NCBI GenBank assembly: GCA_016177865.1
Contig: JACOUJ010000114.1
Coordinates: 1-7,881 of the forward strand
DNA length: 7,881 nucleotides
Direction: 5' to 3'
Source: Candidatus Rokuibacteriota bacterium
Lineage (GTDB): Bacteria > Methylomirabilota > Methylomirabilia > Rokubacteriales > JACOUJ01
Below are positions 1-6,305 of the stretch, one piece after another. The notes beneath the pieces were generated by a model. The model did not search any database and had not been told where the DNA came from. It worked only from the letters and a program-made list of their open reading frames with translations. The translations under genes and the position numbers were made by a program. Within the stretch, counting starts at the first letter, position 1; the number at the start of each line of letters is the position of its first letter.

Positions 1-377
1 TTGGACGCGAGATCAAAGTTGTTTCCCCAGGGATCGATGATCCGCATCTCGGCCGGGCGGCCGTTCTGCGGGCTGCGGCCCTGTTTGACCGAGGCGTCGA
101 GCCGGCTGAGCACGCTCTCCAAATTGTCCACCACGAACCCGTAATGGTTGATCCCCTGGGTCTGGTTCACCTCATGCCCGTCAGCCCGGTGGGTATTGAC
201 GACTTCGGCCGGGCTGTTGGTCTGTTGAAGGAACGCCAAGTTGAAGAGGCCGTCGGTGACGTGCACGGAGCCGTTGGGGCTGACTCGGACCTGCTCGAGA
301 CCAAACAGGTGGTGGTAAAAATCGTAGAGCTTCTTGGGATTTTTGACAATAAATGCGATATGTCGTAACTTAGCCAC
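1..377 (-). CDS. VOC (glyoxalase/dioxygenase fold) family protein, 3' end outside window
   Basis: The reverse strand reads without a stop from position 377 to the left edge, giving 125 visible residues; the C-terminus is missing. The protein opens with LRHIAFIVKNPKKLYDFYHH and later has GINHYGFVV and IIDPWGNNFDL, the hallmarks of the two beta-alpha-beta-beta-beta modules of the vicinal oxygen chelate superfamily. Likely metal ligands are His6 and His78; Asp122 sits where the family usually has the last Glu (DPxGNxxEL). Family members are glyoxalases, extradiol dioxygenases, fosfomycin-resistance enzymes and others, so the substrate cannot be named. I chose the GTG at 377 because homologues usually begin just before this first strand, and because a good promoter -10 box overlaps the alternative in-frame ATG at 410. 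That ATG has its own SD-like AAGG and would add 11 residues. The gene is divergent from the oxidoreductase at 480. Fold assignment is secure; function is not. Confidence 0.88.
   Translation of the reverse strand, partial: MAKLRHIAFIVKNPKKLYDFYHHLFGLEQVRVSPNGSVHVTDGLFNLAFLQQTNSPAEVVNTHRADGHEVNQTQGINHYGFVVDNLESVLSRLDASVKQGRSPQNGRPAEMRIIDPWGNNFDLAS
343..371 (+). promoter_or_regulatory. Weak candidate promoter for the oxidoreductase gene
   Basis: A perfect TTGACA (343-348) is followed after 17 bp by TAACTT (366-371), only three of six matches to the -10 consensus. It lies inside the VOC coding region, so the TTGACA may be chance from the AT-rich codons there. Transcription would start near 378, leaving a leader of about 100 nt before the ATG at 480. 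I see no better forward promoter in the gap. Confidence 0.22.
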
Positions 378-408
378 GCGGCCCGTCCGGCACGAGATGC
401 TTATGGGC

Positions 409-438
409 ATTTTACCTTTATCCCTGGAACGGTGTCAA
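409..438 (-). promoter_or_regulatory. Predicted sigma-70-type promoter for the VOC gene
   Basis: Read on the reverse strand, a perfect -35 TTGACA (438-433) is followed after 18 bp by TAAAAT (414-409), five of six matches to TATAAT. Transcription would start near 401-403, about 25 nt upstream of the GTG at 377 and just inside the alternative ATG at 410. It lies in the divergent gap with the oxidoreductase gene. Prediction from sequence only. Confidence 0.55.
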
Positions 439-479
439 ATCCACCGGGGACAGGAAGAAAACAGTCGGGCAAGGGTGCG

Positions 480-3400
480 ATGACTCAAGGCGTGACGACC
501 GACGTCAGGTTAGATGACCGCTACCTTCGTGAAGAGGGGATCGTCTATCTGAGCGGCCTCCAGGCGCTGGTCCGGCTTCCTCTCGATCAGAACCGGCGAG
601 ACCGGCGCGCCGGGCTTCGCATCGGGACGTTCATCAGCGGCTATCCGGGATCGCCGCTGGGGGGGTACGACCTGGCCCTCCGCCAGGCGAGGAAGCTCCT
701 CGAAGACCACAACATCATTCACGTCCCCGGCGCCAACGAAGAGTTGGCCGCGACCGCCCTGAGCGGCACCCAGATGCTGGACCGGTATCCCCACACGCGC
801 TTCGACGGGGTTGTCGGCATTTGGTATGGGAAGGGACCGGGCGTAGACCGGAGCGGCGATGCCCTGAAGCACGGGAACTTCGCCGGGACCAGCAAGCATG
901 GGGCTGTCGTGGTCCTGAGCGGCGAGGACCACGAGGCCAAGAGCTCGACCATGCCCTACCAGGACGATTATGCCTTCATGAGTGCCGGCATGCCGATCGT
1001 CTACCCCGCGTCCACGGGCGAATTCCTCGATCTGGGCCTCCATGCCATCGCCATGTCTCGCTTCAGCGGCTGCTGGGTGGCGATGAAGTTGGTCGGAACC
1101 CTGGCCGACGGCGGCGAGACGGTCGTTGTCGATCCTGATCGCCCGTCAATCGTCCTCCCCGAGCTCGCCCTGGAGGGGCGCGCCTTCAAGAAGTCCACGG
1201 ACTTCACCTTCTTTCCCGGCCTGAACATCGAGACTGAGCGGCAGCTTTTCTACGAACGCCACCGGGCCGCGCTCGCCTACGCCCGGGCCAACCGGCTCGA
1301 TCGAATCATCGTGGGCTCATGGGGCGACCGGCTCGGCATCATCACCGCTGGCAAGAGCCACGCGGATACCCGTCAGGCGCTCCTGGACATGGGGCTAGAC
1401 GACGCCGCGCTCGGACGCCTTGGTATCCGGCTGCTTCGTGTCGCGCTCCTCTATCCGGTCGATGCCGAGCTGATCCGCGAGTTCGCCCACGACCTTGACG
1501 AGGTCGTCGTCATCGAGGAGAAGCGAGGCTTTCTGGAGGCTCAGGTCAAAGAGGCGCTCTGCGGACTTCCCCGCCCGACCCGTGTCCTCGGAAAGTTCGA
1601 CGAGGTCGGCGCCCCGCTCTTCCCGATCCAGGGTGGGATGGATAGCGACATCATCACAGAGCGACTGGGCCCTCGACTTCTCGCGTATACCGAAGATCAC
1701 CCGGGCATTGTTGGGCGCCTCGCTGAACTCAAGGCGATCCGCTCTCGGACCTACGAGACGCTCCCCGGGCGCACGCCGAACTACTGCTCTGGATGCCCGC
1801 ACAACATCTCAACCCGACTGATCGAAGGTCAGGTGGCCTGGGGGAGCCCCGGCTGCCATTCCTTTGCGTCTATCATCGAGCAGCCGGAGCGGCACATCGT
1901 GTCGATGACCCAGCTCGGCGGTGAGGGTCTACCCTGGATCGGACTGGCACCGTTCACCGACCGGTGGCACATGGTCCAGAACGTCGGCGACGGCTCGCTC
2001 TTCCACTCGAGCTATCTGAACATCCGCTTCTGCGTCGCGGCCGGCGTCAACATCACCTTTAAGATCCTTTACAACGGCTATATCGCGAACACCGGCGCCC
2101 AGGAGATGGTCGGCGGGAAACCGATCCCTGAGCTGACCCGCCTCCTCGAGACCGAAGGGGTCCGGCGGATCGCCGTGGTGACCAAGAATCCCGCGGCGTA
2201 CCGGAAGGCCACCCTGGCGTCCAATGCCCACGTCTACCCGGTCGAAGAGCAGGACCGGGTCCTCAAGGAGTTCGCCGAGGAGCCTGGGGTGACTGTCTTC
2301 ATCTACGACGGGACGTGCGCCAACGAGCGGCGCCGCCGGCAGAAGCGGGGGAAGCTCCCCCTCCCCAACACGTTCGTCGTGATCAACCCCGAGGTCTGCG
2401 AGAACTGCGGCCACTGCGGCGCCCTGACGAACTGCATGTCCCTCCACAAGGTGGAGACGGAGTTCGGTCCGAAGACGCAGATCCACACCTCCTCCTGCAA
2501 CCAGGATTACTCCTGCATGGACGGCGACTGTCCCTCCTTCGTGACCGTCGAAACCAAGGAGGGGACGGGCTATCGCCGGCCCACGCCGCCGGTCCTGGAC
2601 GGGGAGGCCATCCCGGAGCCGGTCCCGAAGGTGGAGCTGGAGCGGCCGTACCACATCTACATCCCGGGTGTCGGCGGGACCGGGGTGATCACGATCAACG
2701 CGCTCCTGTGTTACGCCGCGCTGATGGACGGCAAGCGGGTCCTCAGCTACGACCAGACCGGCGCGGCTCAGAAGTGGGGGCCGGTCCTTTCGAGCCTCGT
2801 GATCGGGACGGAGGAGCAGCCCCTTGCGGCGAACAAGGTGGGGGCTGGGAAGGCGGACCTCTACCTCGCCTTCGATCTCATGGCGGCGTCGACCCCGGTG
2901 AACCTCGATCGCTGCGATCCCGGCGGCACGGCTGCCGTCGTCAACACCACGCTCTTGCCGAGCGGGGAGATGGTTCGCGACGTGTGGTTCTCCCCGCCGA
3001 TCGAGGACATGAAGGCGACCATTGCCCGGTTCACGAACCCGGAGCGGAGTGTGTGGGTCGACGCGCGTCGCATTGCGGAGGCCCTCTTCGGCGACTACAT
3101 GACCACGAACCTCTTCGCGCTCGGCGTCGCCTATCAGGCCGGCCTCCTTCCCCTCGAGTCTGGAAGCATCGAGGGCGCGATTCGCCTCAACGGGGTCGAG
3201 GTGGAGCAGAACGTCCAGGCGTTCCGTTACGGGCGCCTCTCCGTGGCCGATCCGGGCCTCGTGCGCGCGTTGACGGAGGCGCCCCGACTCACCTTTGAGG
3301 AGGAACGGGCCGGGGTCCTGGCCCATCTCTCAGGCAAGAAGGCCCGGGCCTACGTCTCCTTGCTCGACCGCTCGGCCCACCTCGACGAGGAGTCACGCCG

Positions 3401-4040
3401 GATGCTGGCCATCCGGATCGCCGAGCTGATCGACTACCAGAACGTCCGGTATGCCAAGACCTACGTGGAGTTCGTTCTGAAGGTGGCCGAGCTTGAGCAG
3501 GTCCGAGTGGGTGAGGAGCAGAGAGAGGTCACCCAAGCGGTGGTTCGTCATCTTTACAAGCTCATGGCCTACAAAGACGAGTACGAGGTGGCACGCCTCC
3601 ACCTCAAGCCCACGTTCCTCGCCGAGACGCAAAGCCTCTTCAGTGCGCCGCGTCGCCTCGTCTATCATTTCCATCCCCCGTTGCTCCGGGCGTGGGGGCT
3701 CAAGCGAAAGCTGGGCTTTGGTCCATGGTTTGTCCCGGTCCTCAGAATGCTGCGCGCGATGCGGAGACTCAGGGGGACACGTTTGGACATCTTCGGATAC
3801 GCGGCGGTGCGTCGGGAGGAACGGCAGCTGATCGCGTGGTACAAGACCCTGGTCGAGGCCGTCCTGGACCGCCTCAGTCCAGCCACCCATGCCCTGGCCG
3901 TCGAGATTGCCGGGCTCCCCGATGGGATTCGGGGCTACGAGGAGATCAAGCTCTCGAATGTGGTCGCGGTCGGGAAACGAGCCGGAGAGCTGATGAGACG
4001 CCTGAGAGCGCCCGTTGAGCCCGCCCATCGGGATGCGTGA
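480..4040 (+). CDS. Fused indolepyruvate:ferredoxin oxidoreductase (IorA-IorB single chain)
   Basis: This 1186-residue enzyme is predicted to oxidatively decarboxylate aryl-pyruvates (indolepyruvate, phenylpyruvate) to aryl-acetyl-CoA, passing electrons to ferredoxin, in the cytoplasm during aromatic amino acid breakdown. Visible in order: an N-terminal pyrimidine-type TPP domain with GYPGSPLGGYDLAL from residue 54; CSGCPHN at 436-442; the TPP/Mg motif GDG at 503-505 followed by NGYIANTGAQ; an iron-sulfur region with Cys 640, 643, 646, 652 and then Cys 673, 679, 684; the gamma (IorB) domain starting with GVGGTGVIT at 730; and a C-terminal DUF6537-type tail including YKDEYEVARL at about 1031. 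Archaeal enzymes split IorA and IorB into two genes; this fused form of nearly 1200 residues is known in many bacteria. I start at ATG 480 because AAGGG lies 5 nt upstream. The in-frame GTG at 432 would add 16 residues and overlaps the divergent VOC promoter. All key motifs are intact. Exact 2-oxoacid preference is unknown. Confidence 0.96.
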   Translation: MTQGVTTDVRLDDRYLREEGIVYLSGLQALVRLPLDQNRRDRRAGLRIGTFISGYPGSPLGGYDLALRQARKLLEDHNIIHVPGANEELAATALSGTQMLDRYPHTRFDGVVGIWYGKGPGVDRSGDALKHGNFAGTSKHGAVVVLSGEDHEAKSSTMPYQDDYAFMSAGMPIVYPASTGEFLDLGLHAIAMSRFSGCWVAMKLVGTLADGGETVVVDPDRPSIVLPELALEGRAFKKSTDFTFFPGLNIETERQLFYERHRAALAYARANRLDRIIVGSWGDRLGIITAGKSHADTRQALLDMGLDDAALGRLGIRLLRVALLYPVDAELIREFAHDLDEVVVIEEKRGFLEAQVKEALCGLPRPTRVLGKFDEVGAPLFPIQGGMDSDIITERLGPRLLAYTEDHPGIVGRLAELKAIRSRTYETLPGRTPNYCSGCPHNISTRLIEGQVAWGSPGCHSFASIIEQPERHIVSMTQLGGEGLPWIGLAPFTDRWHMVQNVGDGSLFHSSYLNIRFCVAAGVNITFKILYNGYIANTGAQEMVGGKPIPELTRLLETEGVRRIAVVTKNPAAYRKATLASNAHVYPVEEQDRVLKEFAEEPGVTVFIYDGTCANERRRRQKRGKLPLPNTFVVINPEVCENCGHCGALTNCMSLHKVETEFGPKTQIHTSSCNQDYSCMDGDCPSFVTVETKEGTGYRRPTPPVLDGEAIPEPVPKVELERPYHIYIPGVGGTGVITINALLCYAALMDGKRVLSYDQTGAAQKWGPVLSSLVIGTEEQPLAANKVGAGKADLYLAFDLMAASTPVNLDRCDPGGTAAVVNTTLLPSGEMVRDVWFSPPIEDMKATIARFTNPERSVWVDARRIAEALFGDYMTTNLFALGVAYQAGLLPLESGSIEGAIRLNGVEVEQNVQAFRYGRLSVADPGLVRALTEAPRLTFEEERAGVLAHLSGKKARAYVSLLDRSAHLDEESRRMLAIRIAELIDYQNVRYAKTYVEFVLKVAELEQVRVGEEQREVTQAVVRHLYKLMAYKDEYEVARLHLKPTFLAETQSLFSAPRRLVYHFHPPLLRAWGLKRKLGFGPWFVPVLRMLRAMRRLRGTRLDIFGYAAVRREERQLIAWYKTLVEAVLDRLSPATHALAVEIAGLPDGIRGYEEIKLSNVVAVGKRAGELMRRLRAPVEPAHRDA

Positions 4041-4064
4041 GAGCCGCGGTCTCCGGTCGCAGGT

Positions 4065-4084
4065 GGTCACCCGACGGGGTGATC
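4065..4084 (+). other. Stem-loop between oxidoreductase and GGR-family gene
   Basis: GGTCACCC (4065-4072) pairs with GGGTGATC (4077-4084) across a GACG loop: eight pairs with one G-U wobble, 25 nt after the oxidoreductase stop. No T-run follows, so it is not a standard intrinsic terminator. It could stabilise an mRNA end or cause pausing. The 98-bp gap around it holds no other clear signal apart from the SD of the next gene. Confidence 0.35.
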
Positions 4085-4125
4085 CGGGTCGGAGATCTCT
4101 TGCACAACTGCCACCCTTTCCCCTT

Positions 4126-4131
4126 GAGGAG
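4126..4131 (+). promoter_or_regulatory. Ribosome binding site deciding the TTG start at 4139
   Basis: GAGGAG lies 7 nt upstream of TTG 4139. There is no in-frame ATG near the expected N-terminus, so this near-ideal site is the main evidence for a TTG start. Confidence 0.75.
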
Positions 4132-4138
4132 ATACATT

Positions 4139-5413
4139 TTGCCCCCCAAAAGTTTTGAGGTCATTGTGGCCGGTGGAGGGCCGGCAGGCGCCACCGCGGC
4201 CTACTCTCTGGCTTCGGCCGGCGTGAACGTGGCGATTCTCGACAAGGCGACCTTCCCCCGTGACAAGTCCTGCGGCGGTGGGCTCATCGCCAAGGTCTTG
4301 CATGATCTTCCGCTGGACGTGAAACCTGTAATCCGCAACGCGATGAACGGAATGTGCTTCACCTATCAGTTCGGCGGGCGATTTACCAAGCGTCACTACG
4401 AGCCGGTGGTGTACGGCACATTGCGAAGGGAGTTTGACAACTACCTCGTCGAGCAAGCCGTCCGCCAAGGCGCAACGCTGTTTGACGGCACGGGGGTTGA
4501 GGGCTTTGAGCAAAACGGCGAGGGGGCCGTCAATGTTCTCACGCGCGCGGGCTCGTTGTCCTGCCGGGTGCTGATCGGCGCTGATGGAGCCAATGGGGTC
4601 GTCCGGCGGGCGCTGAACAATGAACAGGCGTTTTTCAATCAGGCCGGACTCTCCTTCGAGATCGAGCGGGAGCGGATCATCGACGATCGCGTTGACGGCG
4701 CCCTGATGCGCGTGGACTGGGGGACTCTGCCGAGCGGCTATGCCTGGATATTTCCGAAAGGGGATTTTCTGAATATCGGTGTTGGAGGCCCGGTCGCGAT
4801 TGGCAAGCGCCTCAAGCCGTACCTCCATGAGTTTCTTGTGAACGAGCGAATCTTGCGGACTGACCGCGTCTCTCTCGACGACCTGAATGTGTCCGGACAC
4901 AAGCTTCCCACTTTTACGGAAAGAACGAGGCTCTCTGATCGAAACGTTCTCGTCATCGGCGACGCGGCGGGCCTCATCGAGCCTCTCACGGGCGACGGGA
5001 TCTCGTACGGAGTGCAGAGCGCCAGGCTGGCTGCGGACGTGGTCCTCCATTGGCTGAGCGGGGCGTGTCGCGATCTTTCAGAATATGACGAGACCGTCCT
5101 GCGCGAGATTGTTCCCGAGATCGTTTACACGAGAAAGTTTCTGGCATTCTTTAACGCCTTCCCCACGCTGGTCCATCAGGTGGTCAGTCGGGATGACCGG
5201 GTCTGGCAGGCTTTCTGCCGAGTGTTGAAAGGGGAGGAGGCGTTTCACCTTCTCCGCCGGAAGAAGATGGGACGCTTGTATGGTGTCGCCCAGTACGTTG
5301 ACCGTTTTGCGTTCTACTATGAGGCGAGACGGCTCAAATACCCTCAGGCCTCGGAGACACTGTTTCAGCGGTTGGTCGGGCGGATGTTGGAGCGAATCGG
5401 CGGACTGATGTAG
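4139..5413 (+). CDS. Geranylgeranyl reductase (GGR) family FAD-dependent oxidoreductase
   Basis: This 424-residue flavoprotein belongs to the GGR branch of the p-hydroxybenzoate-hydroxylase-type flavoenzymes, which mostly reduce C=C bonds of polyprenyl chains in lipids, quinones or chlorophyll. Visible: the FAD Rossmann motif GGGPAGATAA from residue 12; the GGR-typical CGGG at 45-48 near the active site; GADGANG at 147-153; and GDAAGLIEPLTGDGI at 274-288, which binds the FAD ribityl/pyrophosphate and closes the active site. No transmembrane segment is obvious; these are often peripheral membrane proteins. I chose TTG at 4139 because GAGGAG (4126-4131) lies exactly 7 nt before it and it places the Rossmann strand at the usual N-terminal position. 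The longer reading frame from 4037 would overlap the previous stop and add 34 residues unlike this family. It follows the oxidoreductase by 98 bp on the same strand, so co-transcription is plausible. Halogenase-like or hydroxylase activity is a less likely alternative. Confidence 0.88.
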   Translation: MPPKSFEVIVAGGGPAGATAAYSLASAGVNVAILDKATFPRDKSCGGGLIAKVLHDLPLDVKPVIRNAMNGMCFTYQFGGRFTKRHYEPVVYGTLRREFDNYLVEQAVRQGATLFDGTGVEGFEQNGEGAVNVLTRAGSLSCRVLIGADGANGVVRRALNNEQAFFNQAGLSFEIERERIIDDRVDGALMRVDWGTLPSGYAWIFPKGDFLNIGVGGPVAIGKRLKPYLHEFLVNERILRTDRVSLDDLNVSGHKLPTFTERTRLSDRNVLVIGDAAGLIEPLTGDGISYGVQSARLAADVVLHWLSGACRDLSEYDETVLREIVPEIVYTRKFLAFFNAFPTLVHQVVSRDDRVWQAFCRVLKGEEAFHLLRRKKMGRLYGVAQYVDRFAFYYEARRLKYPQASETLFQRLVGRMLERIGGLM

Positions 5414-5486
5414 CGGGCTGCGTTACTTTTCTGAGATCATTGCACGAGCGATTCCACAGGACGCGATGTCGCAGCAGCAGATCGAC

Positions 5487-5515
5487 TTGACACGCTTGAC
5501 CCGTGTTGCTAGTAT
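5487..5515 (+). promoter_or_regulatory. Predicted sigma-70 promoter of the polyene-like operon
   Basis: A perfect -35 TTGACA (5487-5492), the preferred 17-bp spacer and TAGTAT (5510-5515, four of six matches) form the best promoter in the window. Transcription would start near 5522, leaving a leader of about 170 nt before the ATG at 5692. The spacer contains ACACG (5490-5494), 7 bp, then CGTGT (5502-5506), a dyad that could be an operator. Predicted, not proven. Confidence 0.6.
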
Positions 5516-5542
5516 CCTGGCGAAGGGGGGGGCATGCGGGGC

Positions 5543-5564
5543 TTTTCTCCAGGAGCGGAGAAAA
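5543..5564. repeat. Perfect 8-bp inverted repeat in the operon leader
   Basis: TTTTCTCC (5543-5550), AGGAGC, GGAGAAAA (5557-5564): a perfect dyad centred about 31 bp downstream of the predicted transcription start. It could be a repressor operator or an RNA hairpin. It lacks the layout of an intrinsic terminator on either strand, because the A/T tracts are inside the stem. Confidence 0.6.
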
Positions 5565-5614
5565 TGTCGCCTTTCGCGGTGCCGCGGACACCTCCCGCTT
5601 CTCTTCGTAAGTCA

Positions 5615-5637
5615 GCCTCGTTACCGAGGCGCGCCTC
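5615..5637 (+). repeat. Overlapping alternative hairpins in the operon leader
   Basis: GCCTCG (5615-5620) pairs perfectly with CGAGGC (5625-5630) across a TTAC loop. The right arm also belongs to the palindrome GAGGCGCGCCTC (5626-5637), which can fold as a GAGG/CCTC stem. The two folds are mutually exclusive, about 50-60 nt before the SD. No known riboswitch class is recognised. Confidence 0.45.
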
Positions 5638-5691
5638 TCGTTCTCCGTACCGCAGGGCTTTGTTTCGGCTTGCCGTCGTGAGGGAGGTTCC

Positions 5692-6255
5692 ATGAAGCAA
5701 GCACTCACGCTCATTGTGGCCGTACTGACGGCGCTGGCCGTCACCGGTCCTGCGTCATCCGTGGAGATCACATATCATCTGGTCGGAGTTCCAGAGGTCT
5801 ACACGCTGGTGAACCTTCACCCTGACGAGGGGCAACGCCTGTTGTATTCCGTGAACTATTTGCGCGAGGGGCTGATCCCGTTGTGCACGAGGGTACGGAT
5901 CGACTCTGTCGACCGAGAGCGCATGCTGTTCACGCTCATCGAGAGTGGACACCAGTACACGTGGGCGTTCCATAGATCCCTACGCGACCCTATCGCGAAG
6001 CACCTCGATCGCTTCTTCGGAAAGACGTGCGACAAGAAGAGGATTGAAAGCATGAGCAGGTTAGACCAAGACGGAATTGCCCAGGGGAAGGTCTTTCCGG
6101 GGATGACTAAGGATGGTGTGATTCTCGCCATCGGGTACCCGCCTGAGCACGCCACTCCGACCGTTGAGTCGAATGCCTGGAGATATTGGAAGAACCGCTT
6201 CAACACGATCCTCGTCCACTTCGTCGACGGGAAGGTCTTACGGGTCCAAGACTAG
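5692..6255 (+). CDS. Secreted protein with C-terminal BamE/SmpA-like domain
   Basis: This 187-residue protein has an N-terminal signal peptide: a short charged start, a hydrophobic stretch at about 4-19 and a small-residue region ending GPASS. Cleavage is predicted near residue 23, and there is no lipobox Cys, so it should be periplasmic or secreted rather than a lipoprotein. Residues about 30-95 form a segment I do not recognise, rich in YTLVNLHPDEG and LIPLCTRVRID-type strands. Residues about 131-187 contain GKVFPGMTKDGVILAIGYPP and then WRYWKNRF and a closing strand, the pattern of the BamE/SmpA/OmlA fold (GMTxxxVxxxlGxP). Two cysteines (65 and 113) could form a disulfide after export. The start is firm: AGGGAGG is 4 nt upstream of the ATG. 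It is first in the operon behind the predicted promoter. It may be an envelope accessory protein; a role in BAM itself is not implied. Confidence 0.75.
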   Translation: MKQALTLIVAVLTALAVTGPASSVEITYHLVGVPEVYTLVNLHPDEGQRLLYSVNYLREGLIPLCTRVRIDSVDRERMLFTLIESGHQYTWAFHRSLRDPIAKHLDRFFGKTCDKKRIESMSRLDQDGIAQGKVFPGMTKDGVILAIGYPPEHATPTVESNAWRYWKNRFNTILVHFVDGKVLRVQD

Positions 6256-6256
6256 C

Positions 6257-6269
6257 AAGGCCGGGCCTT
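6257..6269 (+). other. Small stem-loop after the secreted-protein gene
   Basis: AAGGC and GCCTT flank CGG two bases after the stop at 6255. There is no T-run, so it is not a terminator and reading into the acyltransferase gene is expected. The 50-bp gap has no other clear signal. Confidence 0.2.
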
Positions 6270-6305
6270 CCAGATGCCGGTCCTCAGTTGACCACGGCTG
6301 GGTCG

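Larger units (their letters stand above)
5414..5691 (+). other. Noncoding intergenic region with promoter and structured leader
   Basis: A 278-bp gap separates the GGR-family gene from the polyene-like operon. It holds a predicted promoter, a dyad within the promoter spacer, a run of eight G (5525-5532) just after the predicted start site, two perfect hairpin-forming inverted repeats, and a strong SD (AGGGAGG, 5681-5687) for the next gene. I see no convincing intrinsic terminator after the stop at 5413. A 71-codon reading frame from 5466 crosses it, but it lacks an SD and has a composition unlike a protein. Confidence 0.6.

Noticed and set aside
432..479. N-terminal extension of the oxidoreductase from GTG 432
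   Set aside because: The 16 extra residues (SNPPGTGRKQSG and so on) do not resemble the family, the GTG lies in the divergent promoter, and ATG 480 has an SD.
2315..3298. A 327-codon open frame on the plus strand
   Set aside because: It is inside the oxidoreductase gene in another frame, across its iron-sulfur and gamma domains, and the translation is low-complexity Arg/Gly/Pro-rich.
1929..3326. A 465-codon open frame on the minus strand
   Set aside because: It lies fully antisense to the oxidoreductase gene, in a GC-rich region where long shadow frames are common. Its translation is rich in Arg, Gly, His and Asp with no recognisable motif.
4065..4084. Intrinsic terminator after the oxidoreductase gene
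   Set aside because: The stem is good, but CGGGTCGG follows instead of a T-run, so it is listed only as a stem-loop.
4067..5050. A 327-codon open frame on the minus strand
   Set aside because: It is antisense to the GGR-family gene, whose frame carries all the conserved flavoenzyme motifs. The antisense product has none.
5466..5681. A possible 71-residue protein in the intergenic region
   Set aside because: There is no SD before its ATG, it would begin upstream of the predicted -35 box, and its Arg/Cys/Leu-rich sequence looks random. It is a GC-driven frame.
6186..6305. N-terminal extension of the acyltransferase from ATG 6186
   Set aside because: It would overlap the preceding gene by 70 nt, lacks an SD, and gives a Pro/Arg/Gly-rich stretch without similarity to PlsC N-termini.
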